Shown here: piece after piece, positions 35,097-44,634 of the stretch
Layout: every line of letters begins with the position of its first letter
Numbering within the stretch: the stretch's first letter is position 1
Assembly (NCBI RefSeq): GCF_009827445.1
Contig: NZ_WTYI01000001.1
Location: forward strand, 778,172-842,171
DNA from: Qipengyuania aquimaris
GTDB lineage: Bacteria > Pseudomonadota > Alphaproteobacteria > Sphingomonadales > Sphingomonadaceae
Length of the DNA stretch: 64,000 nt
Direction of reading: 5' to 3'
Notes under the pieces: model-generated
The model's database searches: none
Told to the model about the DNA's origin: nothing
What the model saw: the letters and a program-made list of their open reading frames with translations, nothing else
Translations under genes and position numbers: made by a program

Positions 35097-36818
35097 TCAT
35101 CGCGTCCGGGGGAATTGCGGCCAGTCGTTCTGGGTCAGCGCAGTGCGGCTTTCCGCCATGGCTTCGGCCTGGCGTAGGTACATCCAGTAGTTGCGCATCA
35201 CGATGGCGACATACCCGCGCGTCTCCCAATAGGGGATCGATTCCATCCAGAGCAGCGGATCGCCCTGGTCGTTGATTTCGCTGTTCCAGCGCGAAACCGG
35301 TGTCGGCCCGGCATTGTAGGCAGCCATGACCTTGGGCAAATGGCCCCGCGTGTATCCAGCATCGGCCAGTGCCTGGAGTGCCCGTTGACCGAAAGCAAGA
35401 TTGGTGCGCGCATCCTTGAGGTTGGCGCTGGAGCTCATGTTAATCGAGGCAGCATATTCGCGCGCGGCGATCGGGCGGATCTGCATCAGGCCGATGGCAT
35501 TGGCCGGGCTGACCACGGTCTCGCGGAAATTCGATTCCTGTAGCGCATGGGCGAAGGCGAGGGCGGGATCGACGCGCCAGCCGCCGGTCGGCTCGTGATA
35601 GGCGATCGGATAGCGCAGGTTCGGCGGCGAAGATGCCCCGCGCGGCGCATTGTAAGCCATGAAGGTCTGCGTCCCAGCTAGGCCGAGCGCGCGGGCTAGG
35701 CGGGTGAGTGCCGGGTAATCTGAGGCCTCGATATGGCGCGCCTGCCAGCGCAGCGCCTCGTCGGCGAGATCGCGGCGACCGACCTCGGCCAGCATGACCG
35801 CTTCGCGCACGGCAGCTTCATCCTGCAACCTGCGCCAGTCGTCGGACGTGAGATCGGGCGAGGCGTGGTCACCGGGCAGTTGCTGCGACAACTGCTCGTG
35901 CGCGAGCATGCCGTACAATGTTTCGTCGAAGCGCGCGGCCCCGCGTAGCTGCTCGTCAGCCTTCTCCGGTTGGCGGCAGCGGACCAATGCTCGCGACGCC
36001 CAATAGTGGGCAGCCGCAGTCAGAGAGGGGTTGGTCGACCCAGCGGCGCTGCGACGGAAGAAATCGGACGCGTTCGAACAATCACCGAGCCGCCAGGCTG
36101 CGAGACCCGCAACCCAGTCGCCTTCTGCCACCCATGCACCCGATCCCTGACCGACAAGCTGCGCCATGCCGAACGCTTCGCGATCGCGGTTTTCGATGTA
36201 GTAGGACCATGCGACGCGCTGGCGCCATTCCGCGCGCGCCTCGCGGGAAAGCGATGCATCGACGCCGTCGAGCAGCAAACGCGCACCATCCGGATCGTCG
36301 TTGGAAATGCGGTCGAGGATTGCGCTCTTGATATCGTCCCGCATGGTGCCGTCGTTCACGGTACGAGGCAGTATGCGCTTGGTCGAATAGGGCTGGCGCG
36401 ACAACTGTTGTGCGCGCGGGAGGGCAGGCGGACTTTCCAGGCCTCTCGTCTGGCCAAGCCGGATAATTCCAGCTGCTTCCGGAAGGCGAGAATAGCGGTC
36501 GAGCCAGGCCTCGATACGCGGCAGTTCGATCCGCGGGCTTTCGGGATGGAGATAGTAGGCCGCAAGCGCCGAGCCGTGGAGCGGCCCGTCGCTGCGCTGC
36601 TGGAGCATGACTTCGACGCGGTCCCAGTTACGTGCCTCGATCGCCTCGAACAGCGAGCGGTAGTAAAGCTGGTCGTCCTGCGAAAGCAGTTGCGGCAGCG
36701 CTGCCGAATGCGAGCGCGTGAAGTAACGCACACTGTCGGACGACTGCGCCATCACCGGATTTGCGAGCGTGCCTGCCGCTGATGCGAGACAGGCGAGGAT
36801 AAGCAGGCGTTTGGTCAT
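35097..36818 (-). CDS. Soluble-type lytic murein transglycosylase
   Basis: The 573-residue periplasmic enzyme starts with a signal peptide (MTKRLLILACLASAAGTLANPVMAQ). A long alpha-helical superhelical region resembling Slt70 takes up about residues 50-400. The C-terminal lysozyme-like domain has the catalytic Glu in LAFAHALQESNFRETVVSPAN, then IGLMQIRPIAAREYA and VMAAYNAGPTPVSRWN. It cleaves peptidoglycan to 1,6-anhydro products. The ATG at 36818 overlaps the upstream stop; an alternative ATG at 36827 lies within the upstream gene. Confidence 0.93.
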   Translation of the reverse strand: MTKRLLILACLASAAGTLANPVMAQSSDSVRYFTRSHSAALPQLLSQDDQLYYRSLFEAIEARNWDRVEVMLQQRSDGPLHGSALAAYYLHPESPRIELPRIEAWLDRYSRLPEAAGIIRLGQTRGLESPPALPRAQQLSRQPYSTKRILPRTVNDGTMRDDIKSAILDRISNDDPDGARLLLDGVDASLSREARAEWRQRVAWSYYIENRDREAFGMAQLVGQGSGAWVAEGDWVAGLAAWRLGDCSNASDFFRRSAAGSTNPSLTAAAHYWASRALVRCRQPEKADEQLRGAARFDETLYGMLAHEQLSQQLPGDHASPDLTSDDWRRLQDEAAVREAVMLAEVGRRDLADEALRWQARHIEASDYPALTRLARALGLAGTQTFMAYNAPRGASSPPNLRYPIAYHEPTGGWRVDPALAFAHALQESNFRETVVSPANAIGLMQIRPIAAREYAASINMSSSANLKDARTNLAFGQRALQALADAGYTRGHLPKVMAAYNAGPTPVSRWNSEINDQGDPLLWMESIPYWETRGYVAIVMRNYWMYLRQAEAMAESRTALTQNDWPQFPRTR

Positions 36819-37603
36819 GCGGTCCATTCGAGCCAGCGGTTCCAGAAATTGCGGCGGCGCTGCGGCGAGCGCGAAAGTTCGGCGAGATCGGGTGCGAGCA
36901 ACAGTGGAACCTTGCGCCCCGAGATATCGAGTGAACCGGCCTCACGTGCCTGAGCAGCGTCGATACCGAAGAGCGGGGCAAGTCCGCGCCCGAAGGCAAG
37001 CACGCGCTCCGGCTCGGCAAGTTTGATGTGATGCGCCAGCACTTCGGAGAGGCCGCTCGCTGCGCTGGCAGTCCAGTCGGGATAAGCCGTGGGCGCGGGT
37101 AGCGCGCTCGCCATATAGGCCTCGTGCGGGGCGATATTCATTGCCCGCAGGATTGCGCCTGCAAAACGTCCTGCGCCGCCCGAGAGCAATTCTCCAGCAT
37201 CATCGCCATAAGGTTCGGCCACGATAATCATCAGGCGCGACTTCGCGACTCCGCGCGGAGGAAGCCGGTCTTCGACCCGCGCATGGCCAAGCGAAGGCTC
37301 GCTCAACCACCATTCGCGAAATTTTGCGAGGTCTTGGGGCCAGCCTGTCCGATCGCCTCCAATGGACACCGATCGCGCGGTTCCCTCGAACGCCCTTTCG
37401 ACGGGTGTCTGCCTGGGCTCTTCGACGCGTTTGACGGGCTTTGGCGCCGCTACGGCTTCTTCGACTTCGGGTTCAGCCAGCCAGTTGGCGGTGTCATCGG
37501 AATAATCCATGTCGACACCCGCCTCGAGCCACCAGTCGAAGGCCGCTTCGAGAGCTTCTGCGGTGGCGAAATCGCCGTTTTGCTTGGGATTTTCGTGCAT
37601 CAT
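36815..37603 (-). CDS. Uracil-DNA glycosylase superfamily protein with degenerate motifs
   Basis: The 263-residue protein has an acidic N-terminal region of about 75 residues, then a UDG-like fold. Recognisable are RLMIIVAEPYGDDAGELLSG, GGAGRFAGAILRAM and AYMASALPAPTAYPD. HHIKLAEPERVLAFGRGLAP comes next, and the tail SPQRRRNFWNRWLEWTA resembles the UDG C-terminus. The usual motif I of family 4/5 enzymes (GEAPG) is AEPYG, and the usual HPS of motif III appears as APD, so catalysis is doubtful. Iron-sulfur cysteines of family 4 are missing. The start is an ATG pair at 37603/37600; a TTG at 37657 is possible. It overlaps the lytic transglycosylase gene by four bases. Confidence 0.75.
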   Translation of the reverse strand: MMHENPKQNGDFATAEALEAAFDWWLEAGVDMDYSDDTANWLAEPEVEEAVAAPKPVKRVEEPRQTPVERAFEGTARSVSIGGDRTGWPQDLAKFREWWLSEPSLGHARVEDRLPPRGVAKSRLMIIVAEPYGDDAGELLSGGAGRFAGAILRAMNIAPHEAYMASALPAPTAYPDWTASAASGLSEVLAHHIKLAEPERVLAFGRGLAPLFGIDAAQAREAGSLDISGRKVPLLLAPDLAELSRSPQRRRNFWNRWLEWTA

Positions 37604-37683
37604 GCGTCCAGCGCAGGTCTTGACCTCGAACGCTCCAACAATCAAGGCATCGCGCAAGCGAATAGCGACGAAAAGAGAGAGAC

Positions 37684-39330
37684 ATGAGCGAACGTGAATC
37701 CATGCCCTGTGACGTCGTCATCATCGGCGGCGGTGTGGCGGGCCTTGCAGCGGCAATCCGGCTTAAGCAGATCAACGAAGAACTCGAAGTCGTGGTGCTC
37801 GAAAAGGGCAGCGAAATCGGGGCGCACATCCTCTCAGGCGCGGTGGTCGATCCCAAGGCGCTCGACGAGCTGCTGCCCGAATGGCGCGACATGGACTGCC
37901 CGATGGCGCAGACCCCGGTGACGGAAAACCATCACTGGGTTCTGTCGGCAACCGGCAAGTCCGACCTGCCCGAATTCATGATGCCTCCCTTCATGTCGAA
38001 TGAAGGCAAGTACACCGGTTCGCTGGGCAACCTCGCTCGCTGGCTGGGCGAACAGGCCGAAGGGCTTGGCGTTATGGTCTTCCCCGGTTTCCCGGCCTCA
38101 GAAGTCCTGTTCGACGACAAGGGCGCGGTCACGGGTGTCGTGACGCAGGACATGGGCATTGCCGAGGATGGCAGCCAGAAGGGCGATTATCAGCCCGGTA
38201 TGGAAATCCACGCCAAGTATACGCTCTTCGCAGAGGGCGCGCGCGGCAATCTCACCAAGAAGATGAAGGCAAAGTACGACCTGGAGGCGGATTGCCAGCC
38301 GCAGGTCTACGGTCTCGGCATCAAGGAATTGTGGGACGTGGATTCGGCCAAGCACGAACCGGGCAAGGTGATCCACACGCAGGGCTGGCCCCTGTCGGAA
38401 AGCGATACCTGGGGCGGCGGTTTCATCTACCACCAGGCTGCAGGACAGGTCGCGATCGGCTTCGTGACCTCGCTCGACTACAAGAACCCCTATGTTTCGC
38501 CCTATCAGGAATTCCAGCGCTACAAGCACCACCCGGCCATCGCCGAGCTGCTCGAAGGCGGTAAGCGCGTGGCCTATGGCGCGCGCGTCATCAACGAAGG
38601 CGGCTGGCAGAGCGTGCCGAAGCTCGCTTTCCCGGGCGGCGCACTGATCGGCTGTGCGGCTGGTTTCGTGAACGTGCCGCGCATCAAGGGTAGCCACACC
38701 GCGATGAAGAGCGGCATGCTGGCAGCCGAAAGCATCGCAGCCGCCGTCGCAGCGGGCAGCGAACACACCGAACTGATGGATTACGACGAGGCCGTGCGCT
38801 CCAGCTGGATCGCGGACGAGCTCAAGCTGGTGAAGAACGCCCAACCTGCCGTTGCGAAATACGGCGGCGACATCGGCACCGTGCTCGCTGGTATCGACAT
38901 GTGGATGCGCACGCTCAAGATCGGCCTGCCGATCACGATGAAGCACCATCGCGACTACGAAACGCTCGAGCGAGCCGACCTGCACAAGAAGATCGCTTAT
39001 CCCAAGCCCGACGGCGTGCTAAGCTTCGACCGCCTGACCAACGTGGCCTACAGCTACACCAACCATGCGGAAGACCAGCCGGTCCACCTCAAGGTCTGCG
39101 ACCGCGAATTGCAGCGCGAAAGCGAGCTGGAAGTCTTTGCCGGTCCTTCGACCCGCTATTGTCCGGCTGGCGTTTACGAATGGATCGAGGAAGAGGGTCA
39201 GGAGCCCAAGTTCCAGATCAATTCGCAGAACTGCGTCCACTGCAAGACCTGCGACATCAAGGATCCGAACCAGAACATCGAATGGACCACGCCCGAAGGT
39301 GGCGGTGGGCCGAACTATCCGAATATGTGA
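37684..39330 (+). CDS. Electron transfer flavoprotein-ubiquinone oxidoreductase
   Basis: The 548-residue membrane-associated enzyme passes electrons from ETF to ubiquinone. The FAD Rossmann motif is CDVVIIGGGVAGLAAAIRL, followed by ISGAVVDPKALDE-type sequence (HILSGAVVDPKALDELLPEW). The domain ends with FVNVPRIKGSHTAMKSGMLA. The C-terminal 4Fe-4S module has CPAGVYEW and QNCVHCKTCDIKDPNQNIEW, supplying four cysteines. Length and order equal the mitochondrial homologue. No etfAB genes are nearby. The GAGAGAGAC upstream supports the ATG at 37684. Confidence 0.96.
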   Translation: MSERESMPCDVVIIGGGVAGLAAAIRLKQINEELEVVVLEKGSEIGAHILSGAVVDPKALDELLPEWRDMDCPMAQTPVTENHHWVLSATGKSDLPEFMMPPFMSNEGKYTGSLGNLARWLGEQAEGLGVMVFPGFPASEVLFDDKGAVTGVVTQDMGIAEDGSQKGDYQPGMEIHAKYTLFAEGARGNLTKKMKAKYDLEADCQPQVYGLGIKELWDVDSAKHEPGKVIHTQGWPLSESDTWGGGFIYHQAAGQVAIGFVTSLDYKNPYVSPYQEFQRYKHHPAIAELLEGGKRVAYGARVINEGGWQSVPKLAFPGGALIGCAAGFVNVPRIKGSHTAMKSGMLAAESIAAAVAAGSEHTELMDYDEAVRSSWIADELKLVKNAQPAVAKYGGDIGTVLAGIDMWMRTLKIGLPITMKHHRDYETLERADLHKKIAYPKPDGVLSFDRLTNVAYSYTNHAEDQPVHLKVCDRELQRESELEVFAGPSTRYCPAGVYEWIEEEGQEPKFQINSQNCVHCKTCDIKDPNQNIEWTTPEGGGGPNYPNM

Positions 39331-39342
39331 TCCGCGCCCCGC

Positions 39343-40155
39343 GTGACGATCGCAGAAACCGCATACGCCAAGATCAACCTCGCGCTGCATGTCCGCAAGC
39401 GGCGCGAGGACGGCTATCATGAGCTCGAGACGCTGTTCGCCTTCGTCGATGCGGGTGACAGGCTAACCGCAAGCCCGGCAAAGCAGGACGCGGTCTCCGC
39501 TGTCGGGGAGTTTGCATCCGGGCTCGACGATCCCTTCGACAATCTGGTGGCGAAGGCACTTGGCAAATTGCCACGTAATGGCGGGCTGGCTGTCACGCTG
39601 GAGAAGATCCTGCCCGTCGCGGCTGGCCTGGGTGGCGGCTCTGCCGATGCAGGTGCCGTGTTCCGCATCGTTCGCGAGCAACACGGTCTTCCGGACGATT
39701 GGCATGCACGCGCTACGGCCCTTGGTGCAGATGTACCCGCCTGTGTCGAGAGCCGGACGTGCATCGGACGGGGGACCGGAACCGACCTCGAACCGGCCGA
39801 CGACAGCCTTTCTGGCACACCCGTATTGCTGGTCAATCCGCGCCAGCCGCTCGCGACCGGGCCGGTCTTCAAGCTCTGGGACGGCGCAGATCACGGTCCG
39901 TTGCCGGAAGGCAATGCACGCGAAATCGCGCTTGCCGGTCGCAACGACCTCGAAAAGCCGGCGATTGAATTGTGCCCGGTCATTGCCCAGATACTAGATG
40001 AAATGCGCGGAACCGACCCGTTTCTGGCCCGTATGTCAGGCTCGGGTGCAACCTGTTTCGCACTCTACGACAATATTCCCGCACGGGATGCGGCAGCCGA
40101 AACCATCGCTGCCTCGCATCCCGACTGGTGGCAGTTGAAGGGCCTTCTCAGATGA
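39343..40155 (+). CDS. ispE: 4-diphosphocytidyl-2-C-methyl-D-erythritol kinase
   Basis: IspE phosphorylates CDP-ME in the non-mevalonate isoprenoid pathway. The 270-residue GHMP kinase opens ETAYAKINLALHVRKRREDGY. It has the ATP loop PVAAGLGGGSADAGAVFR at about residues 91-108 and a C-terminal FLARMSGSGATCFALYD glycine motif. The start is GTG at 39343, 12 bases after the ETF-QO stop, and the frame ends overlapping the next ATG. It appears to be the middle of a three-gene run with ETF-QO and the amidohydrolase. Confidence 0.95.
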   Translation: MTIAETAYAKINLALHVRKRREDGYHELETLFAFVDAGDRLTASPAKQDAVSAVGEFASGLDDPFDNLVAKALGKLPRNGGLAVTLEKILPVAAGLGGGSADAGAVFRIVREQHGLPDDWHARATALGADVPACVESRTCIGRGTGTDLEPADDSLSGTPVLLVNPRQPLATGPVFKLWDGADHGPLPEGNAREIALAGRNDLEKPAIELCPVIAQILDEMRGTDPFLARMSGSGATCFALYDNIPARDAAAETIAASHPDWWQLKGLLR

Positions 40156-40880
40156 TGATCGACAATTTGCCGTATCGCCAGGTCGGCACGGACGACCTGC
40201 GAGCCGGCGGACTGCTTTGCGTTGCCGACCACGCGTCAAATTTCGTGCCCGAGGATATCGAACTCGGCATTGATCCTGCGCTGCTGGACCAGCACATTGC
40301 CGTCGACATCGGGGTGGAAGGGATCGCCGACCGTCTTGCACGCCGTCACAATATCCCCGCTCACATCGCCTGCGTCAGCCGCCTGGTCTGCGACTTCCAT
40401 CGTACCGAGGACGACCCTGCCGTAGTTCCGACCGAAAGCGATGGCCGCCTTATAGCCGGCAACATCGGCGCAAACATCGAAGCGCGCCTGGAGCGCTTCC
40501 ACCGCCCGTACCATGACGCCCTGAGCAAGCTCATTTCCAAGGTGCAGCCGCGCATGATCGTGGCCCTGCACAGTTTTACCCCGAAGATGAAAACCAGTGA
40601 CGAGGACCGCCCTTGGGAAGTCTCGCTCCTCTACAACCAGGACGACCGTGCAGCACGTCACGCGATCCGCCTGTTCGGCGAACAGGGCCTGACCGTCGGC
40701 GATAACGAGCCGTATTCGGGCAAGGAACTCAACGCCACGATGGATCGCCACGCAGAGGCTGCGGGCATTCCCTATTGCACGGTCGAGATCCGGCAGGACC
40801 AGATCGCCAACGAGGCAGGCCAGGCACGCTGGGCTGTCATGCTGGCCGACGTCATGGGCCGCGTCGCGCTCGAAGTCTGA
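40152..40880 (+). CDS. N-formylglutamate amidohydrolase
   Basis: The 242-residue zinc hydrolase removes formate from N-formyl-L-glutamate or related amides. Family landmarks are LLCVADHASNFVPEDIELG, DIGVEGIADRLARRHNIPA and LVCDFHRTEDDPAVVPTES. MIVALHSFTPKM follows, then TVEIRQDQIANEAGQARWA. No histidine-degradation genes are adjacent, so the physiological substrate is open. The ATG at 40152 overlaps the ispE stop (ATGA). Confidence 0.88.
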   Translation: MMIDNLPYRQVGTDDLRAGGLLCVADHASNFVPEDIELGIDPALLDQHIAVDIGVEGIADRLARRHNIPAHIACVSRLVCDFHRTEDDPAVVPTESDGRLIAGNIGANIEARLERFHRPYHDALSKLISKVQPRMIVALHSFTPKMKTSDEDRPWEVSLLYNQDDRAARHAIRLFGEQGLTVGDNEPYSGKELNATMDRHAEAAGIPYCTVEIRQDQIANEAGQARWAVMLADVMGRVALEV

Positions 40881-40997
40881 TCTCGGCGGGCGCCTAAAGC
40901 CCAACTTGGGCGATCTGCGGTAAATCTGCCGCCGAATACCCGTTATCCCGCATCGATCTGTCTGCTAGAGCTAGGGCTCCAGACGGAGAAGATTGCC

Positions 40998-42854
40998 ATG
41001 CCCGCCTATCGTTCACGCACCACTACTCATGGCCGCAACATGGCTGGAGCGCGCGGCCTGTGGCGTGCGACAGGCATGAAAGATGAGGATTTCGGCAAGC
41101 CGATCATCGCCATCGTCAACAGCTTCACCCAGTTCGTGCCGGGCCACGTGCACCTGAAGGATTTGGGCCAGCTGGTCGCAAGACAGGTCGAGGCGGCCGG
41201 CGGTGTGGCAAAGGAATTCAACACCATCGCTGTCGATGACGGGATCGCGATGGGCCACGACGGGATGCTCTATTCGCTGCCCAGTCGCGACCTGATTGCC
41301 GACAGCGTGGAATACATGGTCAACGCTCACTGCGCCGACGCAATGGTGTGCATCTCCAACTGCGACAAGATCACTCCGGGCATGTTGATGGCGGCGATGC
41401 GGCTTAACATCCCTGCAGTGTTCGTCTCTGGCGGGCCGATGGAGGCGGGCAAGGTCGTGCTCGACGGCAAGGAAAAGGCGCTCGACCTTGTGGACGCGAT
41501 GGTGGCCGCCGCCGACGATTCCTATACTGACGAGCAGGTGACCGAGATCGAACGCTCCGCCTGTCCGACATGCGGATCGTGCTCAGGCATGTTCACCGCC
41601 AATTCCATGAACTGCCTGACTGAAGCACTGGGTCTTTCCCTGCCCGGCAACGGTTCCACGCTCGCCACACATGCAGATCGCCAGGGCCTGTTCGAGCGGG
41701 CAGGGCGGCTGATCGTCACGCTTGCGCGCCGCTATTACGAGGAAGACGACGCCAGCGTCCTTCCCCGCAGCATCGCCAGTTTCGAAGCCTTCGAAAACGC
41801 AATGAGCCTCGATATCGCCATGGGCGGGTCGACCAATACGGTTCTCCACCTCCTCGCTGCCGCGCACGAGGCAGGGGTCGATTTCACGATGAAGGATATC
41901 GACAGGCTCAGCCGCAAGGTGCCTTGCCTGTCCAAGGTCGCACCCGCGAAAGACGATGTGCACATGGAGGACGTCCACCGTGCGGGCGGGATCATGTCCA
42001 TCCTCGGCGAACTGGAGAAAGCAGGGCTGTTACACACGGCTTTGCCCACTGTGCACAGCCCCACGATGGGCGATGCGCTGGACGATTGGGACATCGGCCG
42101 CACGCAGAACAACAAGGTTCGCGAGTTCTTCTCCGCGGCGCCGGGCGGCGTGCCCACGCAGACGGCTTTCAGCCAGTCGCGGCGGTGGGAATCGCTCGAC
42201 CTCGACCGCGAGAAGGGCGTCATCCGCAGCGCAGAGCATGCCTTCAGCCAGGATGGCGGTCTTGCCGTACTTTACGGCAATATCGCCCGCGACGGGTGCA
42301 TCGTGAAGACCGCCGGTGTGGACGAAAGCATCCTGACCTTTTCCGGAACGGCGAAAGTCTACGAAAGCCAGGATGACGCTGTCACCGCGATCCTCACCGA
42401 ACAGGTGGTCGCAGGAGATGTGGTCGTCATCCGCTATGAGGGGCCGCGCGGGGGGCCGGGGATGCAGGAAATGCTCTACCCGACCAGCTATCTCAAATCG
42501 AAAGGGCTGGGGGCAGCCTGCGCCTTGCTCACCGACGGTCGTTTCTCGGGCGGAACCTCCGGCCTATCGATCGGCCACGTCTCGCCCGAAGCGGCGGAAG
42601 GCGGTGAGATCGCACTCGTCGAAAATGGCGACCGGATCGAAATCGACATCCCGAACCGCACGATCAACCTGATGATCGACGATTCCGAGATGGAGCGGCG
42701 GCGAGCGGCAATCGATGAGCAGGGCGATAATGCCTGGCAGCCTTTGAACGAGCGTCCCCGCGCCATCTCTCCGGCGCTGAAGGCCTATGCCGCAATGACG
42801 ACCTCGGCCGCGCGCGGTGCAATTCGCGATGTCGACCAGCTGAGGCGCCGCTGA
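40998..42854 (+). CDS. ilvD: Dihydroxy-acid dehydratase
   Basis: IlvD converts 2,3-dihydroxy-isovalerate and its homologue to 2-oxoacids in valine/isoleucine synthesis. The 618-residue iron-sulfur enzyme has [20 protein letters not shown] and cluster cysteines in [12 protein letters not shown] and [39 protein letters not shown] and the [20 protein letters not shown] end segment are also present. GGAGAAG precedes the ATG. It is preceded by 117 bp with no recognised leader peptide or attenuator. Confidence 0.97.
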   Translation: MPAYRSRTTTHGRNMAGARGLWRATGMKDEDFGKPIIAIVNSFTQFVPGHVHLKDLGQLVARQVEAAGGVAKEFNTIAVDDGIAMGHDGMLYSLPSRDLIADSVEYMVNAHCADAMVCISNCDKITPGMLMAAMRLNIPAVFVSGGPMEAGKVVLDGKEKALDLVDAMVAAADDSYTDEQVTEIERSACPTCGSCSGMFTANSMNCLTEALGLSLPGNGSTLATHADRQGLFERAGRLIVTLARRYYEEDDASVLPRSIASFEAFENAMSLDIAMGGSTNTVLHLLAAAHEAGVDFTMKDIDRLSRKVPCLSKVAPAKDDVHMEDVHRAGGIMSILGELEKAGLLHTALPTVHSPTMGDALDDWDIGRTQNNKVREFFSAAPGGVPTQTAFSQSRRWESLDLDREKGVIRSAEHAFSQDGGLAVLYGNIARDGCIVKTAGVDESILTFSGTAKVYESQDDAVTAILTEQVVAGDVVVIRYEGPRGGPGMQEMLYPTSYLKSKGLGAACALLTDGRFSGGTSGLSIGHVSPEAAEGGEIALVENGDRIEIDIPNRTINLMIDDSEMERRRAAIDEQGDNAWQPLNERPRAISPALKAYAAMTTSAARGAIRDVDQLRRR

Positions 42855-42902
42855 GCCGAGCACGCTTGCACCTTGGCGCGCGAAGTGGCAGCGCCGCCAG
42901 CA

Positions 42903-43256
42903 ATGAGATTAGTGCTCCCGACCCTCGCCATCGGTCTTCTCGCGGCCTGTTCGCCAGAGCCAGAGGCTGCTCCCGGTATTGCCGAACAGGGCGGTATCGT
43001 GATCGAATGTGCTCTCAACGGCTCGGACGAGTTCGTTCGTCAATGTCGCCTCTCCGAGGAAATACCGGGCGCAAATGCCGAATTCGTCGTGCGCCATCCC
43101 GATGGGGGTTTCCGCCGGCTCGCCCTGTCCGAAAGCCCTGCCGGTTTCGACGTAGGTGACGGTGCCGGGGAGGCGAGCAGTGAGCGGCAGGGCGACTGGG
43201 TCGTTCTCACGATCGAGAATGACCGATATCGCTGGAAGGAGCCGGTCGGTGAATGA
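42903..43256 (+). CDS. Small putative lipoprotein
   Basis: The 117-residue protein starts at ATG 42903 with a lipoprotein signal MRLVLPTLAIGLLAACSP; the lipobox LAAC puts the lipidated Cys at residue 16. The rest is a small beta-rich domain (AEQGGIVIECALNGSDEFVR, then FVVRHPDGGFRRLALSES) with a second and third Cys that could form a disulfide. The family is not recognised. The stop lies inside the beginning of the NAD(P)HX repair gene (8-base overlap), indicating coupled translation. Confidence 0.75.
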   Translation: MRLVLPTLAIGLLAACSPEPEAAPGIAEQGGIVIECALNGSDEFVRQCRLSEEIPGANAEFVVRHPDGGFRRLALSESPAGFDVGDGAGEASSERQGDWVVLTIENDRYRWKEPVGE

Positions 43257-44634
43257 AGCCGTCTTGACCGTCGCACAAATGGTCGCGGCCGAGAAAGCGG
43301 CGATGGCTGCGGGTTCCAGCGAATGGGAGCTCATGCTCAAGGCCGGGCAGGGCGCCGCCCAATCGGTCCACCGCGCGGCAGGCGGAAGGCCGGTGACCGT
43401 CCTGTGCGGTCCGGGAAACAATGGCGGTGATGGATATGTGATCGCCGAGGATTTGCGGTCACGGGGATATGATGTCGACGTCATCGCACCGGTCGAACCC
43501 GCGACGGATACTGCCCAAACGGCGCGAAGCCAGTTTGGAGGCAACGTGCGCGAGGAGGGCCCGTTCGAGCATGCGATCGTGGTCGATTGCCTCTTCGGCT
43601 ACGGCCTGTCACGGCAAGTCGAGGGTGTGTTCCGTGAGCTGCTTGAAGAATTATCTGCAAGTCACTGTTTTAAAATAGCAATCGATGTCCCAAGCGCGGT
43701 ACGAAGCGATTGCGGTTCCACTCTCGGACCTTTGCCGCGATACGACCTGACGCTTGCACTGGGTGCGTGGAAGCAGGCGCATTTCCTGATGCCGTCCATG
43801 GCGATGATGGGCGCGAAAAAGCTGGTCGATCTTGGCTTGCCGCTCGACGACGCACATGGCGTCCTCTCCAGCCGGCCATCGCTCTCGGCACCGGCAGCGG
43901 ATGCGCACAAATATACGCGGGGCCTCGTCGCCGTTGTGGCTGGCGACATGCCCGGCGCGCCGATTTTGTCCTGCGAAGCGGCGATGCGCGCGGGTGCAGG
44001 ATATGTGAAGCTTTTCAGCGACCGATCACACCCGGACGCACCGGCCGACCTGGTGATCGTCGAGGACGATCTCGATGAAGCGCTGGACGACGATCGCATC
44101 GACGCTTTGCTGGTCGGACCAGGGCTGGGTCGAGGCGAAACCTCGCGCGAACGACTGGCAGCAGCTTTGACGTCAGGCAGGCAATGCGTACTCGACGCCG
44201 ATGCGCTTCACCTGCTCGACGACGACATTCTGGAAGGTGTCGATCCGTCCCGCATTCTGCTGACGCCGCACGAGGGCGAATTGGCGGCATTGTGCGAATC
44301 CTTCGGAGTCGAGAAGAACGGCAAGCTCGATGGGGCACGCTCATTGTCGGCGGCGACAGGCCTGACGGTCCTGGCCAAGGGGCCGGACACGATCCTGGTG
44401 GGTCAGGGCACTACGGTGTTCTTTCCGCAAGGAAGCAGCTGGCTGTCGGTGGCCGGGTCCGGGGATGTGCTCGCTGGGATATGCGCGGCGCGCCTCGCCG
44501 GATCGCGTAGTCCTATGGAGGCGGCACAGGACGCAGTCTGGTTGCATCACGAGGCAGCGCGCCTGGCCGGTCCGGCCTTTACCGCCTTGCAGCTTGCACA
44601 TTGCGTCAAACCGGCCATGGCGTCGTTCTCATGA
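43249..44634 (+). CDS. Bifunctional NAD(P)HX epimerase / ADP-dependent NAD(P)HX dehydratase
   Basis: The 461-residue repair enzyme restores hydrated NADH/NADPH. The N-terminal epimerase domain (to about 215) has VLCGPGNNGGDGYVIAEDL and DCLFGYGLSR; the IDVPSAV loop carries Ala where family members usually have Gly. The C-terminal ribokinase-like dehydratase has YTRGLVAVVAGDMPGAPILS, LDADALHLLDDD, ILLTPHEGELAAL and the signature SVAGSGDVLAGICAARLAG. The start is GTG at 43249; the longer frame to 43156 lies inside the lipoprotein gene. The gene ends in an ATGA overlap with the RNA methyltransferase gene. Confidence 0.93.
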   Translation: MNEAVLTVAQMVAAEKAAMAAGSSEWELMLKAGQGAAQSVHRAAGGRPVTVLCGPGNNGGDGYVIAEDLRSRGYDVDVIAPVEPATDTAQTARSQFGGNVREEGPFEHAIVVDCLFGYGLSRQVEGVFRELLEELSASHCFKIAIDVPSAVRSDCGSTLGPLPRYDLTLALGAWKQAHFLMPSMAMMGAKKLVDLGLPLDDAHGVLSSRPSLSAPAADAHKYTRGLVAVVAGDMPGAPILSCEAAMRAGAGYVKLFSDRSHPDAPADLVIVEDDLDEALDDDRIDALLVGPGLGRGETSRERLAAALTSGRQCVLDADALHLLDDDILEGVDPSRILLTPHEGELAALCESFGVEKNGKLDGARSLSAATGLTVLAKGPDTILVGQGTTVFFPQGSSWLSVAGSGDVLAGICAARLAGSRSPMEAAQDAVWLHHEAARLAGPAFTALQLAHCVKPAMASFS

